Shown here: in pieces, positions 35,401 to 45,700 of the stretch | Layout: every line of letters starts with the position of its first letter | Numbering within the stretch: position 1 is the first letter of the stretch | Source: JBBATK01 sp044224515 | GTDB lineage: Bacteria > Bacteroidota > Ignavibacteria > Kapaibacteriales > NICIL-2 | Reading direction: 5' to 3' | Length of the DNA: 64,000 nt | Assembly (NCBI GenBank): GCA_044224515.1 | Contig: JBGAKH010000008.1 | Coordinates: forward strand, 124,001 to 188,000 | Program-made: the position numbers and the translations under genes | Notes under the pieces: model-generated | The model's input: the letters and a program-made list of their open reading frames with translations, nothing else | Told to the model about the DNA's origin: nothing | The model's database searches: none

Positions 35401-38400
35401 CACCTGAGCACAGGATTTCATGCGGATTGGAGGAATTGTTTGGTTTCCACTGGTGTCCACGTCCAACCAGCGGAAACACAATGAACCACAGGTCGTCGAA
35501 TCGCACATCGAAACGCTACAGATTCCTACCGGACCGCTACAACCTCCATTGCAGGCATTGATCATTGCCGTGCCAATCAAGAGGGTGTCCACATCGACGC
35601 AGAACGCACATCCCGTGGGATGGAAGTAGTTAACGTAGGCAAGTCGTCCAGTCCAATGCTGGATGAACTTTCCAAACACAGCTGTGTATCCACTATTGTA
35701 GATGTTCAACAGGTCTGCCGTGGAGAAGTACTTACTTGCGGCTCGTAGGTCCAGTGCACGTGACAAACCGGTTACGTCATTTCCAGTTAAAAATATTTTA
35801 ACGCGGAACAATACTGAATCACAGTCCGTTGTATCAGCGCAAGAGCTACGATGCAGATCGGTACATTTGCTACTTGAAGCTCGGCACATCGAACTGCTAC
35901 ACTCAATGTTTCCGCGATCGTTCACAAAAAGCGGTAAACAATCAAAGGTCCCCCCCGGCACAACGACCGGAATTCCAAAGTAACTGTGATCAACATATGG
36001 AGGTATGTTGAACAGTGTTGGGTCAATGCCCAGCTGCAGTCGCTGTGTTAAGAGCAACGAATCACCATTCGGATTGTAGGTTGAATCGGCAATGTCCCAC
36101 GCAAAGACGTCACTATAGGTGATTGTAGGCAGTAACTGACCTAGTTTATAGGAGGCTCCACGATTGATGATGCAGTGAAAAATCGAAGTCGTGTCGTAGA
36201 ACTTCTTGATGAGAGATGTGTCATAGCGGCCCGCGAGTAAGTAGTATTGAGTGAAAGCCATCTGTGAGCTACAATCAAAGACCGTGTCGTGTTCCACCTG
36301 TGCTTTGTAAATCAACGGTGAATTGGCATAGTAACTCATTGCAATCTTGCGCCGGAAGGTTGAGTCCAAGAGTGAATTCAGCTTGTCTACAAGTGGATTC
36401 GGCGTAAGAGGAGTGTAGTTTTGAAGTCCATACTGCTCCCCAGAGTACCCTAGTTTACAGGTGTCTCCTCCGGTACCATGAATAGTTTCAAAGGTAAAGT
36501 GCGAGGACCCATCTTTCATAACAAACACTTGCCGGTCACCGGCCCCACACGCCCCCAAGGCAGGATATTGACTTACTAAGTCATTCCAATAGGAGGAATA
36601 GTTCCACAGCTCTTGAGCTGATGTCATCGATTCTCGGAATTTGCCCAGATAATAGTTTAGCTCATCAACTGCGAGCTGGCCAATCTTTGTGTAACGGGAA
36701 ATGTAGATGCCGTCTCCCGTGCAGGAGCCTGAGGAGCTTACAATATGAATGTCAAAAGGATTGAAAAACGACTTTTGTACAAAGACCAAATGGGAAGCCG
36801 GACCAATGCCATCGGCTACCGAATCACCATTTAACTCAGCATGTGTCAAAATCCTCAACTGACAAGAGTCAGTATACATGGCTTTGATCTGCTCCAATAA
36901 GCACTTTACTTGCGTGAAGTGCACAACTGTACAGGTTGGACAGTATGTTGAGTCGTCGAAGCCTTCAACGGTGAAGCCCTGCTCGTGATACCTCTTGAGC
37001 AGTGTGTCTTGATAGGCCTGCGTACGAGCGTCACACGCCTTTATGCATTCCCTTGTCATGCGCTCGGCTTGTGCTCTCATGCCCGTGCTGTCCAGGCGCA
37101 TGTACTTGCGGATCGAGTCTCGAACTGCGGTATTGCCGGTCGCATCGTCAATGTGACTTGAGTCTTGGTAGGTAGCAATTGCTCTTCTGAGCTTCAAGTA
37201 ATGATCGTTTACCAGAGAATCTCGATAGGGCTGTCCGTTGCAGATCCAGTTGGTGTCACTTGGGTTATAGCCAACTCTACTAATGACAGAATCGAGCTCC
37301 GGATTTGATGGATACGGCAATCCAACAATGCGCCAAGCATTGGTTAAGTAACCACTGGCTGAATCCAGTGCCTCGGTTGTGGCTGAGCAGTACTTGGCAC
37401 CCCCAGCACATTCGAGGAACTCCTCTAGCAAGTCAACACCTACTTGAGTCGTAGGCGGAGTAAGTGAAGCATTCCACTTGGACTGAGCTTTGTATGAGTT
37501 GATGATGCTCTCCCAACACCTCCAGAGTTTGTCACAATCGAAGCCTGCCAGGATCATGTTCGAAATCAAGGTGTTGAAGTAGCCATAGTGCTGCGAAGAG
37601 GTGAACTGGTACTTGTCCTCGTTGTACTTGTTTCGGAAATACCTGTTGAGCTCAATGTCTGTTGCTCCGAGGGTAGTGTCACCCATCGCCTTAGCAAGCG
37701 CGACTTCGAAGTTTCTGCGGTTCCCTGATGTGTCAAGGCATGAGGTGCATGAAGGCACAGGCAAGATGATACTATCGCAGCTATTGAAGTACTGAACCCG
37801 AGTATTGTTGGCGGCGGTATAACTGCGCAAGTACGTGTAATAGGTACTCAGCAGAGAGTCATAGAACGCATCACTCTTTGCATAGTGCGGGTCATGAAAG
37901 TGCTCGAGGAACGTACTGGTGAAGATGCTATTCAGCAGGGTGCTGTATTCGCTATTCTTGAGTGCTCTCAATGCTTGCTGGTGCTTTTCAATACTCTTCA
38001 AATTCGTCAGCGCATCCGTGTTGTTGGTAGTGACGTAACGTTGTATGACATACGTTCCGGCTGGCACGGTTATCGTTGCGCTGGAAGTAATGGCACTAAG
38101 CGTGCTGCACGCTGCAGCATTGTAGATTAAAGAGTCTTTATAGACTACGCTATCAGGATCCAAGCGCTTGATAAGCCTATGGACTTTGTAATCACACGTT
38201 TGACAGAAACTGTCACACTGCATTTCAAACTTCTTGGGTAACAACTCGTAGCTAATGTTGAGCGTGGTTTCCTTGGTTAGCACGAAGCTCTTACCCGCAC
38301 TGATTAGGTACGGTTCCTGCTGAACATTTCCCGTTAAAGTATCAAGTACTGCAATGTGATTGACAGTGTCATCCTCTGGCAGTTCCATGAGCAGGCTGTC

Positions 38401-40218
38401 GGCATTTGCTCCCAAGTCGCGGACAAGACAAGTCACAACAGTGTGTCCATCTTTTGTTGCGTAGGCTACAGAACCCACATTGTTCTGATCAAAGGTAATG
38501 GTCTTGATCAGCGAAGAAGCACAGGGAGCTTCGTCTCCGAAAACCGAGATTAGCTCCTGGTCGGCTACAGATGAGATGTAGGATCTGACTGTTCGACCTC
38601 CTCCGACTCCACGGATCTTCCCGAGATCACCCAGCTCTCGTATCCGAGCTGTGGGATCGTTGTCAAACAACTTTCGAGTAAAAGGCAGTGAGTCCGCTGT
38701 GGGGATTGTAAGGTCTGGATTTGCATTCGAGTAGTATTCTGAAATCGGACCAATCATTGGCAGTGGACTTTGGAAATTGTCTTCACGGTCAAAGTGTTTT
38801 GCCCGGTACAGGGCAGCCCCGTTCATTGCCAAACCAGGGAAATATTGCAGTTTCGAGGCTTGCACCGGTGCAGCAAGTGTTGTACCTACTACTCGTCCGG
38901 TGTAATCATACAGCGTAGAACTTGCTAGCACGGAGTCAATGCTCATGACGTGTACTTGCTGTTGTCCAACTTGTAGCAATCCGTTTGCGAATTTCATGGA
39001 CTCGCTAATTCCTGGCCTACTGTCTTTACCTTCAGTAAACACACGACTGTAGATCCAATTGATGTCCTCGTCGAATTGATCGTAGAAAAAGATGCTGGAG
39101 TTATACGCTGTAGTAGCCCCAGAACTCCCCAAACTGACGGAACCAGGAGGCATGTGCATCTCCCCACTGGTCAATCTGTAGTTAGCAATATGAAGTATCG
39201 TTCCTTGTGGAGGCGCGAGTGACCAGCATCCCCAATTGCTATCGTTACCAATGGCATTCTGGAAGCGATCTCCTATGGGACGAACTCTCCAAAGGTAGTA
39301 GCCAGACCCGTCCGGTACAGTCAAAGTTAGAAACTGAGCCGGTCCATAAGTTTCAACAGTCGTTGCCTGGCCCCAGTCGACAACTGCTTCAATGTTGGCG
39401 TCACCATCAAGGGTCTTATCCACATTGAACACGCGAAGGTACTGAAGCTGATAGTTGGGAAAGGAATCGTTTTGACATGGGCACGCCGGAGTGAAGCCAC
39501 TACATACGTTCGGACCCCATGCGAACGTCACAGGATTTGTGCCCGTAACGGACTCCGCTCGAAGCTGAATTTTGTCACATGCCGTGCACTCTCCGAACCT
39601 GTCTGACTCACTTGTGACAACGTCTTTTGAGATCTCATCGGTGATCTCGATTCGAACTCGAATGGCGCGAGCTAGAGCGTCTAAGGAGTCAAGAGTAGAT
39701 GCGTAGTTGCTAAGTGAAACTGCGCAAGAAACTCCATCCTTCACATTATTGCATACGTCAAGACACCATTCAGTGATATCAAGGACGAATCGAGACTCGA
39801 CAGTATCTTGATTAACTAGCAACATACAAGCATGAAAAGATCCGGACACTGCTGTACCGCTGGATTTAAGGAGTGTGGCTGTTAGGTTGACGCTATCTCT
39901 GAAGTTTCCAATATGAGCAATAAGATACTCCTTTGCGTCGCCATAAGCGTCAAGTGAAACAGACAACAATCGTCTTTTGACACAGGTGTTCGCGCAGTAA
40001 CTCACGGTGGGATTGTTTAGCAATGATATTGTATCACACCTTGAACCTAAGCGCAACATGCTATCAGTTATAACGCTATCTCTAGACTTCGTTAAAGACT
40101 GATACTCAACAATTCTAGAGTTCTTTGAGGTTGTGGTGCTATTACCCGATGCCGAAACATCAGTTACTACAAGAAACACGCTGCTCAACAATAGCAATAC
40201 TCTAACAATCAGACTCAT
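32488..40218 (-). CDS. Giant RHS/YD-repeat polymorphic toxin with C-terminal zincin-like module
   Basis: A protein of 2576 residues from the ATG at 40218 (SD AGGAG, 7 bp; signal peptide MSLIVRVLLLLSSVFLVVTDV, shown in part). Residues ~30-1650 are a Cys-rich stalk of unknown family, including FN3-like strands near 240-340. From ~1650 to 2330 there are YD/RHS repeats (YYDRAGNLVRTVPPAG, YDNLSRIVEVGEF, TYDYNGRLTQENNSS). The RHS junction DYDARIARFISVDSLE / YSIANNNPIYYLDADG lies at ~2340-2375. The last ~200 residues are AT-rich and contain LAHELLGHSYDY (~2504) and NEIRAVQIENEARK, resembling zinc metallopeptidase toxin tips (compare M91-type effectors). I infer a shell that encloses and delivers a protease-like toxin. 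There is no T9SS sorting domain. Confidence 0.85.
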   Translation of the reverse strand: MSLIVRVLLLLSSVFLVVTDVSASGNSTTTSKNSRIVEYQSLTKSRDSVITDSMLRLGSRCDTISLLNNPTVSYCANTCVKRRLLSVSLDAYGDAKEYLIAHIGNFRDSVNLTATLLKSSGTAVSGSFHACMLLVNQDTVESRFVLDITEWCLDVCNNVKDGVSCAVSLSNYASTLDSLDALARAIRVRIEITDEISKDVVTSESDRFGECTACDKIQLRAESVTGTNPVTFAWGPNVCSGFTPACPCQNDSFPNYQLQYLRVFNVDKTLDGDANIEAVVDWGQATTVETYGPAQFLTLTVPDGSGYYLWRVRPIGDRFQNAIGNDSNWGCWSLAPPQGTILHIANYRLTSGEMHMPPGSVSLGSSGATTAYNSSIFFYDQFDEDINWIYSRVFTEGKDSRPGISESMKFANGLLQVGQQQVHVMSIDSVLASSTLYDYTGRVVGTTLAAPVQASKLQYFPGLAMNGAALYRAKHFDREDNFQSPLPMIGPISEYYSNANPDLTIPTADSLPFTRKLFDNDPTARIRELGDLGKIRGVGGGRTVRSYISSVADQELISVFGDEAPCASSLIKTITFDQNNVGSVAYATKDGHTVVTCLVRDLGANADSLLMELPEDDTVNHIAVLDTLTGNVQQEPYLISAGKSFVLTKETTLNISYELLPKKFEMQCDSFCQTCDYKVHRLIKRLDPDSVVYKDSLIYNAAACSTLSAITSSATITVPAGTYVIQRYVTTNNTDALTNLKSIEKHQQALRALKNSEYSTLLNSIFTSTFLEHFHDPHYAKSDAFYDSLLSTYYTYLRSYTAANNTRVQYFNSCDSIILPVPSCTSCLDTSGNRRNFEVALAKAMGDTTLGATDIELNRYFRNKYNEDKYQFTSSQHYGYFNTLISNMILAGFDCDKLWRCWESIINSYKAQSKWNASLTPPTTQVGVDLLEEFLECAGGAKYCSATTEALDSASGYLTNAWRIVGLPYPSNPELDSVISRVGYNPSDTNWICNGQPYRDSLVNDHYLKLRRAIATYQDSSHIDDATGNTAVRDSIRKYMRLDSTGMRAQAERMTRECIKACDARTQAYQDTLLKRYHEQGFTVEGFDDSTYCPTCTVVHFTQVKCLLEQIKAMYTDSCQLRILTHAELNGDSVADGIGPASHLVFVQKSFFNPFDIHIVSSSGSCTGDGIYISRYTKIGQLAVDELNYYLGKFRESMTSAQELWNYSSYWNDLVSQYPALGACGAGDRQVFVMKDGSSHFTFETIHGTGGDTCKLGYSGEQYGLQNYTPLTPNPLVDKLNSLLDSTFRRKIAMSYYANSPLIYKAQVEHDTVFDCSSQMAFTQYYLLAGRYDTSLIKKFYDTTSIFHCIINRGASYKLGQLLPTITYSDVFAWDIADSTYNPNGDSLLLTQRLQLGIDPTLFNIPPYVDHSYFGIPVVVPGGTFDCLPLFVNDRGNIECSSSMCRASSSKCTDLHRSSCADTTDCDSVLFRVKIFLTGNDVTGLSRALDLRAASKYFSTADLLNIYNSGYTAVFGKFIQHWTGRLAYVNYFHPTGCAFCVDVDTLLIGTAMINACNGGCSGPVGICSVSMCDSTTCGSLCFRWLDVDTSGNQTIPPIRMKSCAQVAMEEVIKDLESQLYNQILPAKIQAVETKYQSVCANADSLDDHFVVGYGMDLYHYTLYYYDRAGNLVRTVPPAGVRFWTTGHRDGHPIHDMVTTYDYNGFKQLVHQETPDGGATDFWNNAVGQVRLSRSAQQAADNKYSYTKYDNLSRIVEVGEFNSGVGDPQAAIETDATFPTSGCTYKTCTTYSQAYSSGLGYTQHYLLNRVSYALTDVDGNLSSDSDQVTSIYSYDPHGDVEWVMQKIPQLGSAITQYEYDLISGKVTQVSYQPGKTDSYYHRYTYDADNRLSNVQTSRDSVIWDTDARYTYYAHGPLRRTVLGQDKIQGVDNVYTIQGWLKGINHQDLTSTTDPGGDGSTSTTIPRDAFGMTLGYYTGDFTRYHSTTYSPYNSAKATTSDPLTYSAAARSLYNGNITNWALNNLTTTGTSTTPLGAVGTRYTYDRLNRIKADSNAQWTSGAWDWTDPSYLASRYSYDPNGNIKSLSRKDASSADLDRFCYEYVNHRNQLAQVSDSVGATSNTLDLEGGTSYTYDYNGRLTQENNSSTGAVNITWSPYNKPVSIENTNTGCTLRFLYDAGGNRVLKAADYSVSGDTSLAYVRNAQGHVMTVYKATIDKFNASEYSLYGISRLGMGYSSSTFGAARINSYINVRFLRAKQYQENDHLADVRTIISDVKSIDNSSNIYNPEIVSYQNYYPYGMMQQDRANGYTSERYGYSGKEKDDEVSNVSSSYNYGARDYDARIARFISVDSLESKYPSLSGYSIANNNPIYYLDADGREIRVSFAAVDSKKIPYMKTVKYANGKLFNLDGSSYKGNNSFAIKVRNDLNKLSKYGGELARRLQVVETSDQINTISMPTKGNTNSSLPIDIGKNRDHVPTGSTVKYDPDNKKNADGENRAPVVGLAHELLGHSYDYNQGIFTWETRQGLSMNEIRAVQIENEARKHTGEAPRTHYGPFPIAPADVNGSYSGETKRDVKK

Positions 40219-40235
40219 GATCAACTCCTGATGTT

Positions 40236-41201
40236 CTACTTGTTACGAACAACTCTTAACCCGCTACCCTTACTATATCCCATTGCCTCGAGAACAGATT
40301 CATTTGCAGAACTCCTCGTGCTAAACGCTCTATCTTGACAATCTCCGCCCTTTACGGCCCTGAAGAACTTGTAAATAGAATCGTAGTCAATTGGATCCGT
40401 TACTGCGATTGAATCCGCCTGCTCTTTAAAACAATCAAAAGCCCACTCAGAAGCATTTCCAAGCATATCATAAAGTTTCCACGAATTCGGTTTTTTCTGT
40501 TTTATCTCATGCACTTTCTCGCCAGAATTGCTATAATACCAGGCTATTGCGTCAAGTGTGCTGTCCAATACTTTTTTTAATCCATTATCAAAATTGCTGA
40601 TGTTACCGTTATAGGTATCAGTTCTACTCCCGGCTCGGCAGGCATACTGCCACTCGGCACTTGTCGGCAAACGGTACCCTGTTGCATTTCTGTTCCAAGT
40701 AACATTAAAACCGTCTCTCTGCTCTGGTCCATTAATCTCATAACAAGGCTGCAAACCCTCCGTTGTTGACAATACATTGCAGAACCTGATGGCTTCATAC
40801 CAGGTAATTGCAATCTTTGGATAGTTGACGCCGTTGACATAGGCAGATGAATCTTTCATAATGGCTTTCCATTGACCTTCGGTGATCTCCGACTGGCTGA
40901 CGTACATTGACCTGGTGATAGTCACTTTTCTTTGTGGAAACTCAACCTTCCACCCAGGGTTGATTTTCGGATCGTAGATAACTCTATCCGCCCCCTGCAT
41001 ATACGATCCTGCCGGTACAAGTGCAAGTGTTATGCCTCCCACCTTTGTACTCACGATCGTCGTATCGCCACTGGGCTGCGTTGGGGGATCAGTCTTTGTG
41101 CACGACTGAAATCCAGAACTTAGAAGAGTGCTTAGGGCAACCGTTAACACTACTGCCAGCAACCGTATGTGCTTAGTGCTTTTTGCGAAGATCTTTGACA
41201 T
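40236..41201 (-). CDS. SUMF1/FGE-domain lipoprotein
   Basis: A protein of 321 residues with a lipoprotein signal (LLSSGFQSC lipobox). The domain has the formylglycine-generating-enzyme fold signature: GGITLALVPAGSYMQGAD, SMYVSQSEITEGQWKAIM, AITWYEAIRFCNVLS, GYRLPTSAEWQYACRAGSR, LYDMLGNASEWAFDCF and a final SGLRVVR. T9SS subunits GldJ/GldK share this fold, but this gene is isolated from gld/por genes, AT-rich and inside the RHS operon. Active-site cysteines of true FGE are not evident. It lies 17 bp upstream of the RHS toxin gene and overlaps the gene before it by 29 bp. Likely a structural outer-membrane partner of the toxin. Confidence 0.85.
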   Translation of the reverse strand: MSKIFAKSTKHIRLLAVVLTVALSTLLSSGFQSCTKTDPPTQPSGDTTIVSTKVGGITLALVPAGSYMQGADRVIYDPKINPGWKVEFPQRKVTITRSMYVSQSEITEGQWKAIMKDSSAYVNGVNYPKIAITWYEAIRFCNVLSTTEGLQPCYEINGPEQRDGFNVTWNRNATGYRLPTSAEWQYACRAGSRTDTYNGNISNFDNGLKKVLDSTLDAIAWYYSNSGEKVHEIKQKKPNSWKLYDMLGNASEWAFDCFKEQADSIAVTDPIDYDSIYKFFRAVKGGDCQDRAFSTRSSANESVLEAMGYSKGSGLRVVRNK

Positions 41202-41916
41202 GGTATTCTTTATACATGGTTAATAAACTGCTTCTTTTTGCAAATGCTTCTTCTAGGAGCTCGCGCTCCTCTGCTTTGAGCGTGTGACCATCATAATCAA
41301 GCACATTGTAGATGACCATGTTGATTTTGAAGATGGAGGCTCTCGTGTACTCAATGTAGATTCTCTGAACACTCTGATCTGATGCATGAAACACATAAGT
41401 AATCTTAGCGAACTGCAACTGCCTGTTAACGGAAGTGTTCGGTATCATCACCACTTCGATTCTCTCCTCTCCTGACTCTTTGATGGTTCTGCACGACTGC
41501 ACATCAAGTTTTGCCAGTAGTGAATCGGTCATCTTGAACATTTCGTTACCAAAACCCGCTGGCAACTCACTGCGGCCGATGCCCCGGCGAAAGAGCATTT
41601 TGTTGTTGTGATCAACAACAATCACTTCATCTTCGCTCTGAAACATTTCGTACTTACCTGAGCGGATGTGCGCGGTTCCATCCACCATCTGCATGTCTAC
41701 CGAATAGTCTGCTCTCTTGTACTTTAACGTGTCCCAGAAAGCAGTGACAAGGGTCATGTTGATGTGGGAGGTCTCGCTCTTTGCACGCTCAAGGAGCCGA
41801 AAGTTATCGATGACCAATTGTTTAGCCTGGCTATGTGTTAAGCCCTTAGCTGCACACATGCAACCAAGTGAAAAACAAAAAGCATAGACAAGTAATACTC
41901 TCAAACGCATAGCCAA
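41173..41916 (-). CDS. Exported LolA/LppX-like protein
   Basis: A protein of 247 residues with a signal sequence containing a possible lipobox (FSLGC, about residue 19). HIRSGKYEMFQSEDEVIVVDHNNKMLFRRG (in parts: GKYEMFQSEDEVIVVD, NNKMLFRRG) followed by ITYVFHASDQSVQRIYIEY suits the half-barrel of LolA-type lipid or lipoprotein carriers. The identity is low, so this is a fold guess. It sits 3 bp after the Cys-rich gene and overlaps the SUMF1 gene, so all three are surely cotranscribed. It might assist placement of the giant exported proteins. Confidence 0.6.
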   Translation of the reverse strand: MAMRLRVLLVYAFCFSLGCMCAAKGLTHSQAKQLVIDNFRLLERAKSETSHINMTLVTAFWDTLKYKRADYSVDMQMVDGTAHIRSGKYEMFQSEDEVIVVDHNNKMLFRRGIGRSELPAGFGNEMFKMTDSLLAKLDVQSCRTIKESGEERIEVVMIPNTSVNRQLQFAKITYVFHASDQSVQRIYIEYTRASIFKINMVIYNVLDYDGHTLKAEERELLEEAFAKRSSLLTMYKEYHVKDLRKKH

Positions 41917-41919
41917 GTC

Positions 41920-42633
41920 CTAATGATTTCTGCCCAGTCCTAGCTTCTTCTCTTTAAACTTCTTCACAAAGTCCGGCGAGCATGTGTCAACAGCCTCACA
42001 CTGGCAAGAACCACCACTGCTTGGGCAGGGATTATTCGGATCATACTGCTCGTCAAACTGATGACTGTTGTAATACCTTCGTGCTTCGTTCATGTCCACA
42101 TCAAGGTTCGTATTGCCATCATACATGTCAACACAGCCTTTACCGTCACTCGTCAGAATAATGCGGCTGACACAACAATCAGGTGAGCAATAGATGCTAT
42201 CACGCCCCTCAAAAGAGCTAGGTCCACCACCGCTAGAACTAATAACAACACAAGGTTGTTTCCAACAGCGTGGGCGTATCAGGCGAAGACAGCGAGCATA
42301 ACCAATGGTGTCTGCTGTGTTGTTAATGTCCTCCACTAGAAGTCCCAGAACGTACTCATAGTCGACCTTGTGAATCCCGGCTGAGTCGTTACACAGACCT
42401 GAAACAGTGATGTTCATAATTCTGATGTCTTGACAAGATCCACATTGTCGCGTTTGATAACGCACAGACACCGTGCACTGCGGAGAAGTAATCCAGTTAA
42501 AGAACTTGTCAGAGCCAAATGAGATGGCTTGCAGGCAGGGATCGCACGTAGAAGGCTGCTGATCGGTAGCCTGCACCACGCTGAGTGTGCCGATTAGTAT
42601 TGTGATAACATAGCATAGGAATTTCATGTTCAT
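41920..42633 (-). CDS. Exported Cys-rich protein, paralogue of the 24718 product
   Basis: A protein of 237 residues with a signal peptide (MKFLCYVITILIGTLSVVQA). It has about 19 cysteines. CDPC, CTVSVRYQTRQCGSC, SGLC, SSGGGPSSFEGRDSIYC and CCVSRIILTSDGKG align with the Cys-rich part of the T9SS cargo at 24718-25614, but the sorting domain is missing. It ends in a Cys/Ser-rich linker and a basic tail (FKEKKLGLGRNH). I recognise no named family. Location between the two giant RHS-like genes suggests a small surface partner. Confidence 0.75.
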   Translation of the reverse strand: MNMKFLCYVITILIGTLSVVQATDQQPSTCDPCLQAISFGSDKFFNWITSPQCTVSVRYQTRQCGSCQDIRIMNITVSGLCNDSAGIHKVDYEYVLGLLVEDINNTADTIGYARCLRLIRPRCWKQPCVVISSSGGGPSSFEGRDSIYCSPDCCVSRIILTSDGKGCVDMYDGNTNLDVDMNEARRYYNSHQFDEQYDPNNPCPSSGGSCQCEAVDTCSPDFVKKFKEKKLGLGRNH

Positions 42634-42726
42634 TGTGAGTCTCCAATTCGCATTTGTTCGTCTTTTGGCCGGCTACGAAATACGCCGCGTCACTGCCACC
42701 AGCCTTGATACTATAAGTACTGTAGC

Positions 42727-45700
42727 TTAGTCCTTGATAATGGCACTGCTGTCCTTCATGGACTTTGCACGTTCCTGCAACTGGTGCATGGGCGTTGCCT
42801 TTAGGCCTTGCTTGATAAGGCTCGAGTCAAGTCCGTCTATCTTCGGTAGGCTAGGTTTTGACGGCAGCTTTGCATCAGGTTTTAACAGCTTTATCGCAGC
42901 GCTATCCTTTGTGATGTGAACATCGATCAGATTCACTTTGCCACTACTACTGTGGAATCCATCACTGGGAGCCGCTGGTGCACTCACACCATACCACGAG
43001 CCCTGCTTGGGTCCCTCACCTGACTTGCCGCTTACCAGGCCTACGCCTTGCGCAGAGCCCCGAGCAGTTCGAGAGTCAACTAGCAAGCTGCTACGCGTGA
43101 TTAGAGGAGTGTTGTACTGTGCTTCCTGCACGGTTTTGATTCCCCGAGTAGTCTCTCGTAGATTACGCACCAGCTTCCCTTCTCCATTGTATTGATACAG
43201 CGCAGCAAAGTGTTGATCGTCAAACTGAGCAATCAGTCGTAGGTTGCGCTTATCATACACATAACAGGTCGTTGAAGCGTTCAGGGGTTGTATGCGCACA
43301 TCATCAATGTAACACGAGTCTGAAAGAGTATTCTTAAAGCTAACAGCGACTGCGCCGCTACTTGGCAGGCCAGAGGACACCGCTACTTCGTACAACTTCC
43401 AATCTCCAGATTGTGCAATGCGTACAGGTGTGTAGGAGCTAGAGTTTACTTGTACGCTGCATGGCAGCGGATTACGAGAACTGGTCCAGAAGCGAACGAG
43501 CGCGCCTTCCGCCGACACCTGAGCATCGCAGATCAAGCTATCAACCAGTGCCCAAGAGCTTGTCAGAAGCATTGAATTTCTACCGGTGTGTGCTCTTTGG
43601 CTGGAGACCCCCGTTGTCCAATCTTCAAAACTCTCAAAGCAGATTGCACCTGACTTGGCGTTTTTGGCAACAATAGAAGGAACTGAGCCCCGATGCGCAA
43701 AACGCGCCGAAGAGTAAATACCCAAAACATCACGTTCCTCTGTGGAGCTTCCCCCTGGGGAGTACTTTTCAACAGTCGAAAGGGCAACCCATTTGGCAGA
43801 ATTTGACGTCGGGCTTGCATAGTTGAAGGCATCAAAGCTATCGTACAAACCAGATGAAGACACCCGTGCGCCTGTTGTGTTGGCTGAACTGACACTCGTG
43901 CGATAGGCGTAGCTTGCCAGAGGTCTCCATTTGCCTTTCGTGCCTTTCTCGTATGGCGTTAAACCACTTGCATAGCTCAAGCCGTAGTCCCACGAATCCG
44001 AAAGTGTGGTGGCTGAGGAACTGACAACACCATCTGCCTGCGTGAGATTTCCAGGTGCTTTTGGAGTTGGTGATCCGTACGTTGTTACGCCCCCTACCGT
44101 CGAGGACAACTGGTTTGACCGGGCACTATGTATGATAGTGGCCTGATAACCGCTGCCGGCCACAAGGGTGGGACAAAACGAGGTCGGAGTAATGCCGACT
44201 TTCGTGGCGTCCACCGAGTTTGCATGCACAACAAAGGTGTTTGACGAATTCCACACCAGGATTTCGTCTCCAGGACTAAACATTGAGGTCATACCAGTTG
44301 GAGGTACGATATTCGGGCTTCCGGTATTCAAGTTGACTTGGCATGTAAACTTCTCGTTTGAGGCCGTCTGTCCCATCTGCGCATAGACCCAAGAAGCTGG
44401 GATTTTGTAACTGAGGTACGAGCCTTGGTGAGCTTGCGTAGCTCCAGAGCCAAGGAGCAAACCGTCATACTCATCATTGTTTTTGGTAATCACAGTCGTT
44501 CCACTGTTTTTGTCGAACACGAGGTTCTCCTCGCTGTGCGTAACCCCATTAACGTAGGTCGTGACGGATTTGGTAATCGCTGGATACTGAATGACTTTGT
44601 TTCGCACGGCAATGTTTATCGTCGACGTATTCTGCGTAAAGGTATAATCAAAGGTGAACCATGGGAATGGTAAGAGCAAGAAAGGACTCGGAAACATGAT
44701 TCCGGCATCAAAAGTGAAGGTGTGATTGTACAGGTTGTCCTCAACCTTGCGTGATTCCTCCACCAGCTCAGCATCCTTGCCAAGGCTGATCTCCTCAATG
44801 CTTCCTGTGTACGAGTTAAGAACCTTCAGTTTTTCACCTTCCACATATGAAACCTTACCTTGAGCGTCTTGCTCATAGCGTCCAGGTTTGTAATAGTCAT
44901 ATCGCTGGGACTCTATAGGCTGCGCTATGGCACCCGGGGAGTAATCACCCTTGTACTTTGCTGTCATTTTAGGTTTTCCATGCATCGAGTTTGTTATAAT
45001 GCTATAACCTTGCGTGGAAGAAACCTTTGATTGTGTGATGTGTATAAGGAATTGAAGAACAGGATCTGGTTCAAATAGGTCCGTTGAAATCGTACTTGAC
45101 ATGGCAATCATTGGGTAGTCCCGGGCTGTGTAGAACTCAGAGATCGTGTACCCACTACCAGTTTTACCACTATGGATATTCTTTGCCACTACTCTTGAGT
45201 ATCCCACACTTGGCGCCGGCAGAGCATTTTCTCCAATTGGTCCCTCAAACTGTTCGATGTCCTTTTCACCTTTAAGTTTCTCGAAGGTCGACAGGCTCTC
45301 CCGCTTGTCGAGGTATTGCACAAGTGCATTCTCCTCACGTCCACTCTGCGGTTCACTCGTGGCTACTCCCGAGCTTGTCCCGTCAATGTTGCGGTAGTCG
45401 TATTCAGTGCCATACATAACAGCCGAGCCGTTGTCGGAGCTGATACCATGATCAAACATTAAGATGCGTTTAACCCGAATGCCACCACCCTTTTTGGCCT
45501 TGAGCGTTGGCAAGCGCAGGAATGAGAAATTGTAGTAGGGCTTGTATGTTGGCTGCGTGAACATTTCAAAAAAGGTATAGAGATCCGCAGCTACCGAGGG
45601 CATGAATTCTAGCAGCTTCGTCCACACACTTTGATTGGTGTACGCGCCTCCAAACTCACCCTTTGGATTACAGCCCAGGTTACCAACCTTCATACTCTTT

